The notes under the pieces were generated by a model. It was not told where the DNA came from. It searched no databases and saw only the letters and a program-made list of their open reading frames with translations. The position numbers and the translations under genes are program-made. 5,255 bases of DNA from Actinomycetes bacterium. GTDB lineage: Bacteria; Actinomycetota; Actinomycetes; Actinomycetales; Cellulomonadaceae. Where the stretch lies: assembly GCA_023460255.1 (NCBI GenBank), contig JAEWQZ010000019.1, positions 1 through 5,255 of the forward strand, given 5' to 3'. Positions 1-5,090 of the stretch are shown piece after piece. Positions within the stretch are counted from its first letter, which is position 1, and each line of letters begins with the position of its first letter.

Positions 1-10
1 GGGTGGACCC

Positions 11-955
11 GTGTCCCGCTCCGCCGACGGCGTCGCCCCGCGGGAGCGCCCAGGGCCCCACGGCCCGGCCGCGGGTGCGGCGACCGCCCGCGTGCTCACC
101 GGGGTTCTCGGGCTCGCGCTCGCCGGCTCCCTGGCGGGGTGCGCGAACGACGACGGTGCAGCGGCGTCCGGGGAGGGCGAGCGTCGGACCGGGCCCGAGG
201 AGCTCGCGCGCGGGATCATCTCCTTCGCGCGGGACGAGGGCGAGCCCGCCGAGGGCGAGTTCCTGGCGGGGCTGCCCGTGACCGTGGCCGTGCCGGACGA
301 CCCGGCCGCCGTGGTCGTGCTGGTGCCGGGCGGCTCGTGGGAGGTCTCGGACCCGACGGGCTTCGTCGAGCTCGGCGCGGACCTCGCCACCCGCGGGCTG
401 GCCGCGGTCACCATCACCTACGGGACCGCGGATGCCGGGGCGTACCACCCGGCCGCCGTGCACGACATCGCGTGCGGGATCTCCTTCGCCGCCCAGCAGG
501 TCCCCGACGTGCCGGTCGTCGTCGTGGGGCACTCGGCGGGGGCCCACCTCGCCGCGCTCGTCGGCCTGGTGCCCGAGTGGCCCGCCGACCCCGGGTGCCC
601 GTACCCGGCTCGGGCGGCGGACGCGGTCGTCGGCCTCGCGGGGCCGTACGACACGGCACGGTTCCGTCCCGCCGGCCTGCTCGGCCCGGACGCGGAGCCC
701 GCTGGGTGGACGGAGTCGGACCCCCACACCTACGTGGCCGAGCGGCCTGAGCTGCCCTTCCTGCTCGTGCACGGCGACGCCGACGACAACACGCCGATGT
801 GGTTCACGACGGCCTTCGCAGCCGACCTCGAGGCCGAGGGGCACCCGGTGGCCGTCGAGACCGTCGCGGGGGCGGACCACATCGACGTCATCCGGCCGCC
901 GGTTGTCTCGGCGATCATCGCCGGGTGGGTGACGGACCTCGTCGCCGGGGTCTGA
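11..955 (+). CDS. Alpha/beta-hydrolase lipoprotein (first of a tandem pair)
   Basis: Predicted secreted, lipid-anchored hydrolase of 314 residues. The N-terminus has an Arg-containing n-region, a hydrophobic stretch at about 28-42 and a lipobox LAGC at 41-44, so Cys44 should be lipidated on the outer face of the membrane. A low-complexity linker (about 45-85) precedes the catalytic domain. Triad residues are visible: Ser175 in the nucleophile elbow GHSAGAH, Asp258 in HGDADDNTP, and His290 in GADHIDV. PGGSW (106-110) sits where BD-FAE-like and HSL-like esterases carry HGGxW/HGGG. Cys155 and Cys196 match cysteines in the next gene and may form a disulfide. The substrate is unknown; an esterase acting on small or polysaccharide-linked esters is possible, but this is inference. 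The GTG at 11 is the first start inside the window. The frame is open to the left edge, so the true start could lie upstream. The next in-frame GTG (92) would remove all positive charge before the hydrophobic core. Confidence 0.87.
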   Translation: MSRSADGVAPRERPGPHGPAAGAATARVLTGVLGLALAGSLAGCANDDGAAASGEGERRTGPEELARGIISFARDEGEPAEGEFLAGLPVTVAVPDDPAAVVVLVPGGSWEVSDPTGFVELGADLATRGLAAVTITYGTADAGAYHPAAVHDIACGISFAAQQVPDVPVVVVGHSAGAHLAALVGLVPEWPADPGCPYPARAADAVVGLAGPYDTARFRPAGLLGPDAEPAGWTESDPHTYVAERPELPFLLVHGDADDNTPMWFTTAFAADLEAEGHPVAVETVAGADHIDVIRPPVVSAIIAGWVTDLVAGV

Positions 956-958
956 CCC

Positions 959-973
959 GCACGAAAGCCGTGC
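959..973 (+). other. Small hairpin after the first hydrolase gene
   Basis: GCACG and CGTGC form a perfect 5-bp stem with a 5-nt loop, starting 3 nt after the stop codon of the first hydrolase. No T-run follows, so it is not a convincing intrinsic terminator. It might protect the 3' end of a processed transcript or be chance in such GC-rich DNA. Confidence 0.2.
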
Positions 974-979
974 CTGCGT

Positions 980-984
980 GGGAG
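980..984 (+). promoter_or_regulatory. Candidate ribosome binding site for the second hydrolase
   Basis: GGGAG ends 10 nt before the ATG at 995 and 16 nt before the ATG at 1001, which slightly favours 995. A further in-frame GTG lies at 1007, preceded by CATGCT (994-999), which could serve as a -10 box if translation is leaderless there. The start is therefore uncertain by up to four codons, with no effect on the mature lipoprotein. Confidence 0.35.
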
Positions 985-994
985 CGGTTCTGCC

Positions 995-1873
995 ATGCTC
1001 ATGGCCGTGAACGCGCGAGCCGGCCACCGGAACCGCCCCCGCGCGCGCGCCGCGCTGGCACTCGGGTTCGTCGCGCTCCTCGCCGGCTGCGACAGCGGTT
1101 CCCCCACCGCCGCACCGGGGACCTCCGGCACCCCGGCGGCCGGCGAGTACCTGCCGGGCCTGTCGGCCACCGTCGCGCTGCCCGACGGGGACCCCCCGGC
1201 GATCTTCCTGCTGGTCCCGGGCGGCGGGTTCACCGCCGCCGATCCCACCGGGTTCGGGCCGCTGGGCCGCGACCTGGCCACCCGCGGCTTCGCGGCGGTC
1301 ACGATCACCTACGGTCACGAGGGGACGCAGACGTTCTACCCGCGCCCGGTGGAGCAGGTCGCCTGCGCCGTGGCGTTCGCGGCTGCCAAGGCCCCGGGCG
1401 TCCCCGTGGTCGTCGTCGGTCACTCCGCCGGGGCGAACCTGGCGATGCTCGCCGGCCTTCAGCCGCTGCGCACCGACGTGACCTGCCCCTACGAGCCGCA
1501 TGCGGCCGACGCGATCGTGGGCCTGGCCGGCCCCTACGACGTGCACAGCACGTCGATCGGCGAGCACCTCTTCGGCGTCCCGCACGAGGACGACCCGGAG
1601 GCGTGGCGGGACGGGAACCCCCTGACCTGGGCGGGCGAGCGGCCCGAGGTCCCGGTCCTGCTCGTCCACGGGGACGTCGACGAGCTCGTGCCGGAGAGCT
1701 TCACCCAGGACATGGCGACGGCGCTCGAGTCCAGCGGGCACCCGGTCGTCGCCGAGTACCCGCACGGTGCCCGGCACAACGACGTCTTCCGGTCCGAGTG
1801 GCTGCTCGAGGACCTCGTCGACTGGACGGAGGACGTCGTGCTCGCGGAGGCACCGTCGCCGGATGCCGGGTGA
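995..1873 (+). CDS. Alpha/beta-hydrolase lipoprotein (second of a tandem pair)
   Basis: Predicted lipid-anchored hydrolase of 292 residues, clearly paralogous to the gene 39 nt upstream. The signal peptide has an Arg-rich n-region (R8, R12, R14, R16, R18), a hydrophobic core at about 19-29 and a lipobox LAGC at 29-32, giving Cys32 as lipidation site. The catalytic residues are Ser144 in GHSAGAN, Asp229 in HGDVDELVP and His261 in GARHNDV. PGGGF (75-79) marks the oxyanion-hole loop. Blocks shared with the paralog include DLATRG, AAVTITYG, VPVVVVGHSAGA, VGLAGPYD and LLVHGD. Cys124 and Cys164 correspond to Cys155 and Cys196 of the neighbour, both 20 residues or so either side of the nucleophile. 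The linker after the lipobox is shorter than in the paralog. The two genes are probably co-transcribed. Substrate unknown; an extracytoplasmic esterase is the best guess. Confidence 0.9.
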   Translation: MLMAVNARAGHRNRPRARAALALGFVALLAGCDSGSPTAAPGTSGTPAAGEYLPGLSATVALPDGDPPAIFLLVPGGGFTAADPTGFGPLGRDLATRGFAAVTITYGHEGTQTFYPRPVEQVACAVAFAAAKAPGVPVVVVGHSAGANLAMLAGLQPLRTDVTCPYEPHAADAIVGLAGPYDVHSTSIGEHLFGVPHEDDPEAWRDGNPLTWAGERPEVPVLLVHGDVDELVPESFTQDMATALESSGHPVVAEYPHGARHNDVFRSEWLLEDLVDWTEDVVLAEAPSPDAG

Positions 1874-1887
1874 GTGCGGCGCGCGCC

Positions 1888-1893
1888 TAGCAT
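1888..1893 (+). promoter_or_regulatory. Candidate -10 box (TAGCAT) of a leaderless transcript
   Basis: TAGCAT fits the actinobacterial TANNNT -10 consensus and is followed by exactly 6 nt before the ATG at 1900. That would place the transcription start on or next to the start codon. There is no Shine-Dalgarno sequence before this ATG, which agrees with leaderless translation. No clear TTGAC-like -35 element is visible. The same box with the same spacing precedes hisC. Confidence 0.5.
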
Positions 1894-1899
1894 CGGGGC

Positions 1900-2544
1900 A
1901 TGCCCGTCCTCGAGATCATCGGCTGGTCCGGATCCGCGCTGCTCGTCATCTCGCTGCTCCAGACCCGGGTGATGCGGCTGCGCGTGCTCAACTCGGCTGC
2001 CTCGGCCGTGCTCGTCGGCTACAACGCAGCCCTCGCCGTGTGGCCCATGGTCGCGATGAACGTCGTGCTCGTCGCGATCAACCTGACGGTCATCTGGCGC
2101 ATGGTCCGCCAGCGGCACGACGCCCGGGCGTACGACGTCGTGCGGGTCGGGGTCGACGAGGCGTTCCTGGCGCGCCTGCTGCGCCGTCACGCCGAGGACG
2201 TGGGGCGGTTCAACCCTCCCGCCGAGGACCTCCTGGCCCAGGCCGAGCACGCGTTCCTGGTCACGAGCGGGGACGAGGTGGTCGGCGTCGTGCTGTCGCG
2301 CGCCGGTGACGCCCCCGACGAGCAGCAGGTGGTCCTGGACTACGTGCTGCCCCCCTACCGGGACTTCACGCCCGGCGAGTTCGTCTTCGCCGCCGACGGA
2401 CCGTTCGCGCAGATGGGTGCGCGCCGCGTCGTCGCCTCCCCGGCGATGGCGGCGTCGTCCGCCTACCTCGCGGCCGTCGGCTTCGAGCCCGACGGCGACC
2501 GGCGCGTCCTGCGGCTGGGGCCGCCGGCGACGGCGACGGCCTGA
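1900..2544 (+). CDS. YgjV-like membrane domain joined to a divergent GNAT-like domain
   Basis: Protein of 214 residues in two parts. Residues 1-70 hold three hydrophobic segments (about 4-21, 30-48, 50-67) with the Arg/Asn pattern of YgjV-type inner-membrane proteins: RLRVLNSA at the start of the second helix, VGYNAAL, then MNVVLVAINL in the third. After a basic turn (RMVRQRHDAR) comes a soluble region of about 140 residues resembling a GNAT acyltransferase fold: a strand ending in VVGVVL, the strand LDYVLPPYRDF (146-156), then TPGEFVF, and near the end YLAAVGFEPD (189-198), like the Y..xGF ending of GNAT proteins. The canonical R/QxxGxG/A acyl-CoA loop is not recognisable, so catalysis is doubtful. 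I recall similar two-part proteins in other bacteria, but cannot verify that here. The function is unknown. It lies 26 nt after the second hydrolase but appears to have its own promoter. Confidence 0.8.
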   Translation: MPVLEIIGWSGSALLVISLLQTRVMRLRVLNSAASAVLVGYNAALAVWPMVAMNVVLVAINLTVIWRMVRQRHDARAYDVVRVGVDEAFLARLLRRHAEDVGRFNPPAEDLLAQAEHAFLVTSGDEVVGVVLSRAGDAPDEQQVVLDYVLPPYRDFTPGEFVFAADGPFAQMGARRVVASPAMAASSAYLAAVGFEPDGDRRVLRLGPPATATA

Positions 2545-2551
2545 GCCGACG

Positions 2552-2595
2552 CCGAGCGGACCGCGCACCGATACCCGGGGGCGGTGGGCGCTCGG
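2552..2595 (+). repeat. Nested inverted repeat upstream of hisC
   Basis: CCGAGCG (2552-2558) pairs perfectly with CGCTCGG (2589-2595). Inside it, CACCG (2566-2570) pairs with CGGTG (2582-2586). It lies between the stop codon of the YgjV/GNAT gene and the proposed -10 box of hisC, and its right arm falls in the -35/-10 spacer. It could be an operator, or a T-less terminator for the upstream gene, or chance complementarity in GC-rich sequence. Confidence 0.3.
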
Positions 2596-2602
2596 GCGTC
2601 GC

Positions 2603-2608
2603 TAGCAT
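2603..2608 (+). promoter_or_regulatory. Candidate -10 box (TAGCAT) for hisC
   Basis: TAGCAT is followed by 6 nt and then the GTG start of hisC at 2615, the same geometry as at 1888. No Shine-Dalgarno sequence precedes the GTG. The arrangement suggests a leaderless hisC mRNA starting at or near the GTG. No obvious -35 hexamer is present. Confidence 0.5.
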
Positions 2609-2614
2609 CGGCGC

Positions 2615-3748
2615 GTGCCCGAGCCCGCCCTGCCTGCCCGCCCCGCCGACGGTGCCCGGCTGCCGCTGCGCGCGGACCTCGCCGGTCTCGAGCCGTACGG
2701 CGCGCCGCAGCTCGCGGTCCCCGTGGTGCTCAACGTCAACGAGAACCCCTACCCACCGTCCGAGCGCGTCGTCGCCGACATCGCCGCTGCGGTCGCCGAG
2801 GCGGCCCGGGGCCTCAACAGGTACCCGGACCGCGAGTTCCGCGCACTCCGGGCGGACCTGGCGAGCTACCTGCTCGCCGAGTCCGGGGTCGCGCTCGACG
2901 TCGAGCAGGTGTGGGCGGCGAACGGGTCCAACGAGGTGATGCTGCACCTGCTCCAGGCCTTCGGCGGGCCGGGCCGGACAGCGCTGTCGTTCGCGCCGAC
3001 CTACTCGATGTACCCGGAGTACGCGCGGGACACCGCCACGCGGTGGGTCGTGGGACGGCGCGAGGACGACTTCACCATCGACCCGGCGCACGCCGCCGCG
3101 GCGATCGACGAGCACGCGCCCTCGGTCGTGCTGCTCGCGAGCCCCAACAACCCCACGGGGACGGTTCTCGACCGCTCGACCGTCGAGGTGGTCCTCGGCG
3201 CGGCGGACCGCGTACCCGGCGGGTGCGTCGTCGTCGTCGACGAGGCGTACGGCGAGTTCCGCCGGGACGGCACGCCGTCGGCGCTGGAGATGCTCGCCGG
3301 ACACCCGAACCTGGCGGTCACGCGCACGATGTCGAAGGCCTTCGGCATGGCCGGGGCACGGATCGGCTACCTCGCCGCCGCGCCGGCGCTCGTCGACGCC
3401 CTGCGGGTGGTGCGGCTCCCGTACCACCTCTCGGCGGTGACCCAGGCGGTGGCGCGGACCGCGCTCGCGCACTCGGCCGAGCTGATGGCCCAGGTGGCAG
3501 GGCTGCGGGCCGAGCGCGACGCGCTCGTCGACTGGTTGCGCGCCCTGGGTTGGCGGGTCGCCGACTCCGACGCGAACTTCGTGCTGTTCGGGACGTTCGA
3601 CGACCGGCACGCGGTCTGGCAGGGGCTGCTCGACAGGGGTGTGCTCGTCCGCGAGGTCGGGCCCGAGGGCTGGCTCCGCGTGTCGGTGGGCACGCCCGAC
3701 GAGATGGCGCGGTTCCGCGAGACGCTGGCGGACGTCACACGCGGGTGA
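2615..3748 (+). CDS. hisC: Histidinol-phosphate aminotransferase
   Basis: PLP-dependent fold-type I (class II) aminotransferase of 377 residues that converts imidazole-acetol phosphate and glutamate to histidinol phosphate and 2-oxoglutarate in the cytoplasm. Family marks appear in order: LNVNENPYPP (39-48), NRYPD with Tyr70, NGSNE (103-107) for cofactor phosphate contact, PTYSMY with Tyr130, SPNNPTG (176-182), DEAY with Asp209 and Tyr212, the Schiff-base Lys241 in SKAFGMAGARIGY with Arg249, and Arg355 in WLRVSVG for the substrate. Length is normal for the family with a slightly long N-terminus. The GTG start is chosen because it follows TAGCAT by 6 nt and the N-terminal LPLRADLAGLEPYG is typical of actinobacterial HisC. 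A paralogous aromatic aminotransferase would look similar, but hisB 739 nt downstream supports HisC. hisD is not adjacent on the upstream side. Confidence 0.96.
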   Translation: MPEPALPARPADGARLPLRADLAGLEPYGAPQLAVPVVLNVNENPYPPSERVVADIAAAVAEAARGLNRYPDREFRALRADLASYLLAESGVALDVEQVWAANGSNEVMLHLLQAFGGPGRTALSFAPTYSMYPEYARDTATRWVVGRREDDFTIDPAHAAAAIDEHAPSVVLLASPNNPTGTVLDRSTVEVVLGAADRVPGGCVVVVDEAYGEFRRDGTPSALEMLAGHPNLAVTRTMSKAFGMAGARIGYLAAAPALVDALRVVRLPYHLSAVTQAVARTALAHSAELMAQVAGLRAERDALVDWLRALGWRVADSDANFVLFGTFDDRHAVWQGLLDRGVLVREVGPEGWLRVSVGTPDEMARFRETLADVTRG

Positions 3749-3798
3749 AGTCCGCCTGCCCAGGCCCGAAGCGCCCGCGCGGGGGCACGCGGCGTCGG

Positions 3799-3804
3799 TA
3801 CCGT
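3799..3804 (+). promoter_or_regulatory. Possible -10 box (TACCGT) before the his-cluster membrane protein
   Basis: TACCGT matches TANNNT and ends 8 nt before the ATG at 3813. No strong Shine-Dalgarno lies between them. It is a weaker version of the boxes at 1888 and 2603, with 2 nt more spacing, and the gene could equally be read from the hisC transcript. Confidence 0.3.
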
Positions 3805-3812
3805 CCGGGGCC

Positions 3813-4415
3813 ATGAGCATCGAGCAGGTCCCCGTCCTCCGCCCGACGCCGGGCATCCTCGTCGCGAAGAGCCGCCGCGACCGCACGCACCCCCGCCTCG
3901 GGGGCTACGTGGTCCACGGGCTGATCACCGCGGCCGGGCTCGCCCTCGTCGTCTGGGAGCTCGCCGGCGGGATGCCGTACGTCGTGCGCCTGTGGGGGGC
4001 GATCGAGCTGCCCGCCGTCGTCCTGTTCGCGGGCCTGGCCCTCGTCGGCGTCGGCGGCCTGGTGTCGACCGCCCGCAAGCCTCTCGCGCCGTGGTACCAG
4101 CCGTGGTCCTTCGTCGAGTTCGCCGACGAGCCCGACGGCCTGCGCGTGTTCGCGGGGCGCAACGGCACAGACGGCTTCCTCGTCCGGCCGGGTGAGGTGC
4201 TGCGGATCGACGCGGCAGCGCGCCGGCAGGGCTACGTCCGGGTCTACGACCTCGAGGTCTCGGCTCCGGCGGGAGCGCACACGATGCCGATCGGCTCGCG
4301 GCTGCGCCACCTGACCATGGTGCCGCTCGTCGAGGCCGCCCGCGCGCGCGGCATCGACGTGGTCCGCTACGGCGACGCAGGCGACATCGCACACCCCGCA
4401 CCGCGGGGGGAGTGA
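3813..4415 (+). CDS. Two-helix membrane protein of unknown function within the his cluster
   Basis: Unrecognised protein of 200 residues. A basic N-terminal tail (KSRRDR at 19-24) is followed by two hydrophobic segments at about 32-51 and 64-84, so by the positive-inside rule both ends should face the cytoplasm. The soluble part (about 95-187) has alternating short strands, including FVEFADEPDGLRVF, GFLVRPGEVLRIDA and VYDLEVSA, and ends in a helix VPLVEAARARGIDVV. This layout resembles small bacterial PH-like domains behind a two-helix anchor, but the similarity is only by eye. The reading frame is open back to 3639 inside hisC. The ATG at 3813 is preferred because the upstream part overlaps hisC and encodes a shadow-like Arg/Ser/Ala-rich sequence. 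The gene lies 64 nt after hisC and 72 nt before hisB in the same direction. No histidine-pathway enzyme fits it. Confidence 0.75.
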   Translation: MSIEQVPVLRPTPGILVAKSRRDRTHPRLGGYVVHGLITAAGLALVVWELAGGMPYVVRLWGAIELPAVVLFAGLALVGVGGLVSTARKPLAPWYQPWSFVEFADEPDGLRVFAGRNGTDGFLVRPGEVLRIDAAARRQGYVRVYDLEVSAPAGAHTMPIGSRLRHLTMVPLVEAARARGIDVVRYGDAGDIAHPAPRGE

Positions 4416-4457
4416 GCCCACCTCCCGCGCGCCGGCCGCCGGTCGTGAGAGAGTACG

Positions 4458-4476
4458 CGCGGCACCAGGCGCCGCG
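4458..4476 (+). other. Hairpin abutting the hisB ribosome binding site
   Basis: CGCGGC (4458-4463) and GCCGCG (4471-4476) form a perfect 6-bp stem with a 7-nt loop. The last base of the stem is the first G of the GAGGAGG Shine-Dalgarno sequence. It could modulate ribosome access to hisB, but no His-codon leader peptide or T-box feature was seen nearby. Confidence 0.25.
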
Positions 4477-4482
4477 AGGAGG
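4476..4482 (+). promoter_or_regulatory. Strong Shine-Dalgarno sequence of hisB
   Basis: GAGGAGG lies 5 nt before the ATG at 4488 and fixes the hisB start. It is the only strong ribosome binding site in the window; hisC and the YgjV/GNAT gene have none. This suggests hisB is translated from a leadered, probably polycistronic, mRNA. Confidence 0.8.
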
Positions 4483-4487
4483 ATGAC

Positions 4488-5087
4488 ATGGGTCGCACCG
4501 GACGCGTGCAACGCACGACGTCGGAGTCCGACGTGCTCGTCGAGCTCGACCTGGACGGGTCGGGCCGCACGGAGATCTCCACGACCGTGCCCTTCTACGA
4601 CCACATGCTCACGGCGCTCGGCAAGCACTCGCTCATGGACCTGACCGTGCGCGCCACGGGGGACACCCACGTCGACGCCCACCACACCGTCGAGGACGTC
4701 GCGATCTGCCTCGGTCAGGCCCTGCGCCAGGCGCTCGGCGACAAGACCGGGATCGCACGCTTCGGCGACGCCCTCGTCCCGTTGGACGAGGCGCTCGCCC
4801 AGGCCGTCGTCGACGTCTCGGGGCGGCCCTACCTCGTGCACCGCGGGGAGCCGGCGGGTCAGGAGTACCACCTCATCGGCGGGCACTTCACGGGGTCGCT
4901 GACCCGCCACGTGCTGGAGTCGATCGCGCACCACGCGGGCATCTGCATCCACATGCGGGTGCTCGCCGGGCGGGACCCGCACCACGTCGTCGAGGCGCAG
5001 TTCAAGGCGCTCGCCCGCGCCCTGCGGGCCGCCGTCGAGCCGGACCCGCGCGTGCAGGGCGTGCCCTCGACGAAGGGCGCGCTCTAG
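4488..5087 (+). CDS. hisB: Imidazoleglycerol-phosphate dehydratase
   Basis: Monofunctional IGP dehydratase of 199 residues, the typical length for the actinobacterial form without the fused phosphatase domain of E. coli HisB. It removes water from imidazoleglycerol phosphate to give imidazole-acetol phosphate, the HisC substrate, using a two-manganese centre in a 24-subunit cytoplasmic assembly (family knowledge). The internal duplication of the fold is visible: FYDHML with His39 and DAHHTVED (His65, His66, Glu69) in the first half, then SIAHHAG (145-151) and DPHHVVEAQFK with His165, His166 and Glu169 in the second. VPLDEALA and the C-terminal PSTKGAL are also diagnostic. The N-terminus GRTGRVQRTTSESDVLVELD matches the usual actinobacterial start. 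All metal-binding residues I can place are present. Next gene starts 3 nt after the stop. Confidence 0.97.
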   Translation: MGRTGRVQRTTSESDVLVELDLDGSGRTEISTTVPFYDHMLTALGKHSLMDLTVRATGDTHVDAHHTVEDVAICLGQALRQALGDKTGIARFGDALVPLDEALAQAVVDVSGRPYLVHRGEPAGQEYHLIGGHFTGSLTRHVLESIAHHAGICIHMRVLAGRDPHHVVEAQFKALARALRAAVEPDPRVQGVPSTKGAL

Positions 5088-5090
5088 CCG

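Noticed and set aside
799..1890. Open + strand frame overlapping both hydrolases
   Set aside because: It is an Arg/Pro/Gly-rich shifted reading of the hydrolase genes, whose own frames carry lipoboxes and catalytic triads.
1534..2568. Long open frame on the - strand across the second hydrolase and the YgjV/GNAT gene
   Set aside because: Its composition is dominated by Arg, Gly, His and Asp with no domain, and it opposes two well-supported genes. It is a GC-driven shadow.
3774..3783. Palindrome CCCGCGCGGG between hisC and the membrane protein gene, as terminator
   Set aside because: It has no room for a proper loop and no T-run follows. Such palindromes are expected by chance at this GC content.
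3639..3812. N-terminal extension of the his-cluster membrane protein into hisC
   Set aside because: The extra 58 codons overlap hisC and give Arg/Ser/Ala-rich sequence of the shadow type. The ATG at 3813 sits in a plausible start context.
2366..3886. Long open frame on the - strand across hisC and its flanks
   Set aside because: It lies antisense to hisC, which has full family motifs. Its translation is Arg/Pro/Gly/Val-rich without domains, as expected for the complement of a very GC-rich gene.
4416..4487. His attenuator leader peptide or T-box before hisB
   Set aside because: No short frame rich in His codons and no T-box or antiterminator sequence was seen in the 72-nt gap, which is also too short for a T-box.
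3735..4985. Long open frame on the - strand across the membrane protein and most of hisB
   Set aside because: It is antisense to hisB with its metal-binding motifs. The translation shows only low-complexity Arg/Asp/Val-rich sequence and no known motif.
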